The notes under the pieces are model-generated. The model was not told where the DNA came from. It made no database searches and saw only the letters and a list, made by a program, of their open reading frames with translations. 5,978 nucleotides of DNA from CAYXWH01 sp964468755 (GTDB lineage: Bacteria; Chloroflexota; Dehalococcoidia; Dehalococcoidales; RBG-16-60-22): contig CAYXWH010000067.1 of the NCBI GenBank assembly GCA_964468755.1, forward strand, positions 1 to 5,978, given 5' to 3'. The first letter of the stretch is position 1. Every line of letters starts with the position of its first letter. The translations under genes were made by a program, and so were the position numbers. Shown here piece by piece: positions 5,035-5,978 of the stretch.

Positions 5035-5978
5035 AAAGCAGGTAAATCGAAAGACACTGCAGAGAAACTCTTGTCTCTGGCAGGGATAAAGATTAATGGC
5101 AATAATCCCTGGGATATAAGGGTCCATAATGAGGCATTTTATCCAAGAGTCCTGGCTCAGGGTTCACTTGGGCTTGGGGAATCTTATATGGATGGGTGGT
5201 GGGATTGTGACAAGCTTGACGAATTCTTCTACCGGGTCCTCCGTTCCCGGATAGAGAGTAAAGTCAGGCATAGCCGGTCATTGCTTTTTAATATTTTACT
5301 GGCAAAGCTTTTTAATATGCAGTCAAAGCGGCGGGCTTTTCAGATTGGAGAGAAGCACTATGACCTGGGCAACGAGCTGTTCCAGATTATGCTTGACCAA
5401 CGGATGGTCTATAGTTGTGCTTACTGGCAGGATTCACCTGCGCTCGATGAAGCCCAGGAGAACAAATTAGACTTGATTTGCCAGAAATTGGGTTTGCGGC
5501 CCGGAATGAGGGTACTTGATATTGGTTGTGGCTGGGGAAGTTTTGCCAGATATGCTGCGGAGAAATACGGGACTGAAGTAACCGGGATTACCGTGTCCAG
5601 AGAGCAGGCGGATTTCGGGAAAACATTATGCAGGGGGCTGCCGGTTGATATCAGATTACAGGATTACCGGGATGTCAACGATCGGTTTGACCATATAGTT
5701 TCCGTGGGTATGATTGAGCATGTTGGCTACAAAAATTACCGGACCTATATGGAGGTGACGCGCCGTTGCTTGAAGGATGATGGTCTGTTTTTGTTGCATA
5801 CTATCGGCGGAAACAGGTCGGTAACCGCCGTGGACCCCTGGGTAAACAGGTATATTTTCCCCAATGGCATGCTCCCCTCGATTAAGCAGTTGGGTAGCGC
5901 GATTGAAGGATTGTTTGTCATGGAAGACTGGCATAATTTCAGCGCTGATTATGATAAAACACTTATGGCGTGGCACGG
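5032..5978 (+). CDS. cfa: Cyclopropane-fatty-acyl-phospholipid synthase, 3' end outside the window
   Basis: Translation from ATG 5032 stays open to the right edge and gives 315 residues. It follows E. coli Cfa closely along its whole length and lacks only about the last 65 residues of that 382-residue enzyme. The enzyme transfers a methylene from S-adenosylmethionine to the cis double bond of acyl chains in membrane phospholipids. Seen here are the N-terminal lipid-binding part with GSLGLGESYMDGWW (44-57), the YSCAYW segment with Cys129, the SAM-binding motif VLDIGCGWGS (161-170), LQDYRD (209-214), Glu229 in SVGMIEHVG, His256 in LLHTIG, and Tyr307 in DWHNFSADYD. These correspond to the active-site Cys139, Glu239, His266 and Tyr317 of E. 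coli. The start has an excellent GGGAGG seven bases upstream and is 27 bases after the iron-sulfur gene, so co-transcription is likely. Nothing suggests it is broken. Confidence 0.95.
   Translation, partial: MKAGKSKDTAEKLLSLAGIKINGNNPWDIRVHNEAFYPRVLAQGSLGLGESYMDGWWDCDKLDEFFYRVLRSRIESKVRHSRSLLFNILLAKLFNMQSKRRAFQIGEKHYDLGNELFQIMLDQRMVYSCAYWQDSPALDEAQENKLDLICQKLGLRPGMRVLDIGCGWGSFARYAAEKYGTEVTGITVSREQADFGKTLCRGLPVDIRLQDYRDVNDRFDHIVSVGMIEHVGYKNYRTYMEVTRRCLKDDGLFLLHTIGGNRSVTAVDPWVNRYIFPNGMLPSIKQLGSAIEGLFVMEDWHNFSADYDKTLMAWH

Noticed and set aside
1..5978. CRISPR array, insertion sequence or phage module
   Set aside because: No regularly spaced direct repeats, transposase or integrase reading frame, or terminal inverted repeats were seen. 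The only repeat-rich stretch is the coding TGG tract.

Overview
The window reads as part of an anaerobic or facultative bacterial chromosome with about 50% GC and standard bacterial genes with Shine-Dalgarno sites. A molybdenum/tungsten oxidoreductase with its iron-sulfur partner points to anaerobic respiration or fermentation. The phylum cannot be fixed from the sequence. A Dehalococcoidia-like Chloroflexota or a deltaproteobacterial-type anaerobe would both fit, and this is only an impression.

Layout. On the minus strand, 56-1063 encodes a 335-residue exported or membrane-anchored protein of unknown function. Its C-terminus is extraordinarily rich in tryptophan and tyrosine (24 Trp in 57 residues) and ends in a Pro/Val/Gly tail. 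A strong ribosome binding site followed by ATG at the extreme left edge suggests that another minus-strand gene follows it. Positions 1064-1550 are a 487-base divergent intergenic region. It holds a good sigma70-type promoter for the Trp-rich gene, a two-codon minicistron in its leader, an isolated perfect Shine-Dalgarno sequence, and a 10-base inverted repeat just upstream of the rightward gene.

On the plus strand there are four genes. First comes an AhpD/carboxymuconolactone-decarboxylase-like CxxC protein (1551-2030). After a 127-base gap come a cytoplasmic molybdopterin oxidoreductase catalytic subunit (2158-4386), a four-cluster ferredoxin-type subunit (4447-5004), and a cyclopropane-fatty-acid synthase (cfa) that starts at 5032 and runs off the right edge. 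The last three are closely spaced and probably co-transcribed.

How they may work together. The catalytic and iron-sulfur subunits form an A-B module of the DMSO-reductase superfamily. It has a predicted Cys metal ligand, no Tat signal and no membrane anchor gene in the expected place, so it should be cytosolic. Its substrate is not evident. The linkage to a lipid-methylating enzyme and a thiol-redox protein suggests, by inference only, a membrane-stress or redox role. The most unusual object in the window is the Trp-rich exported protein.
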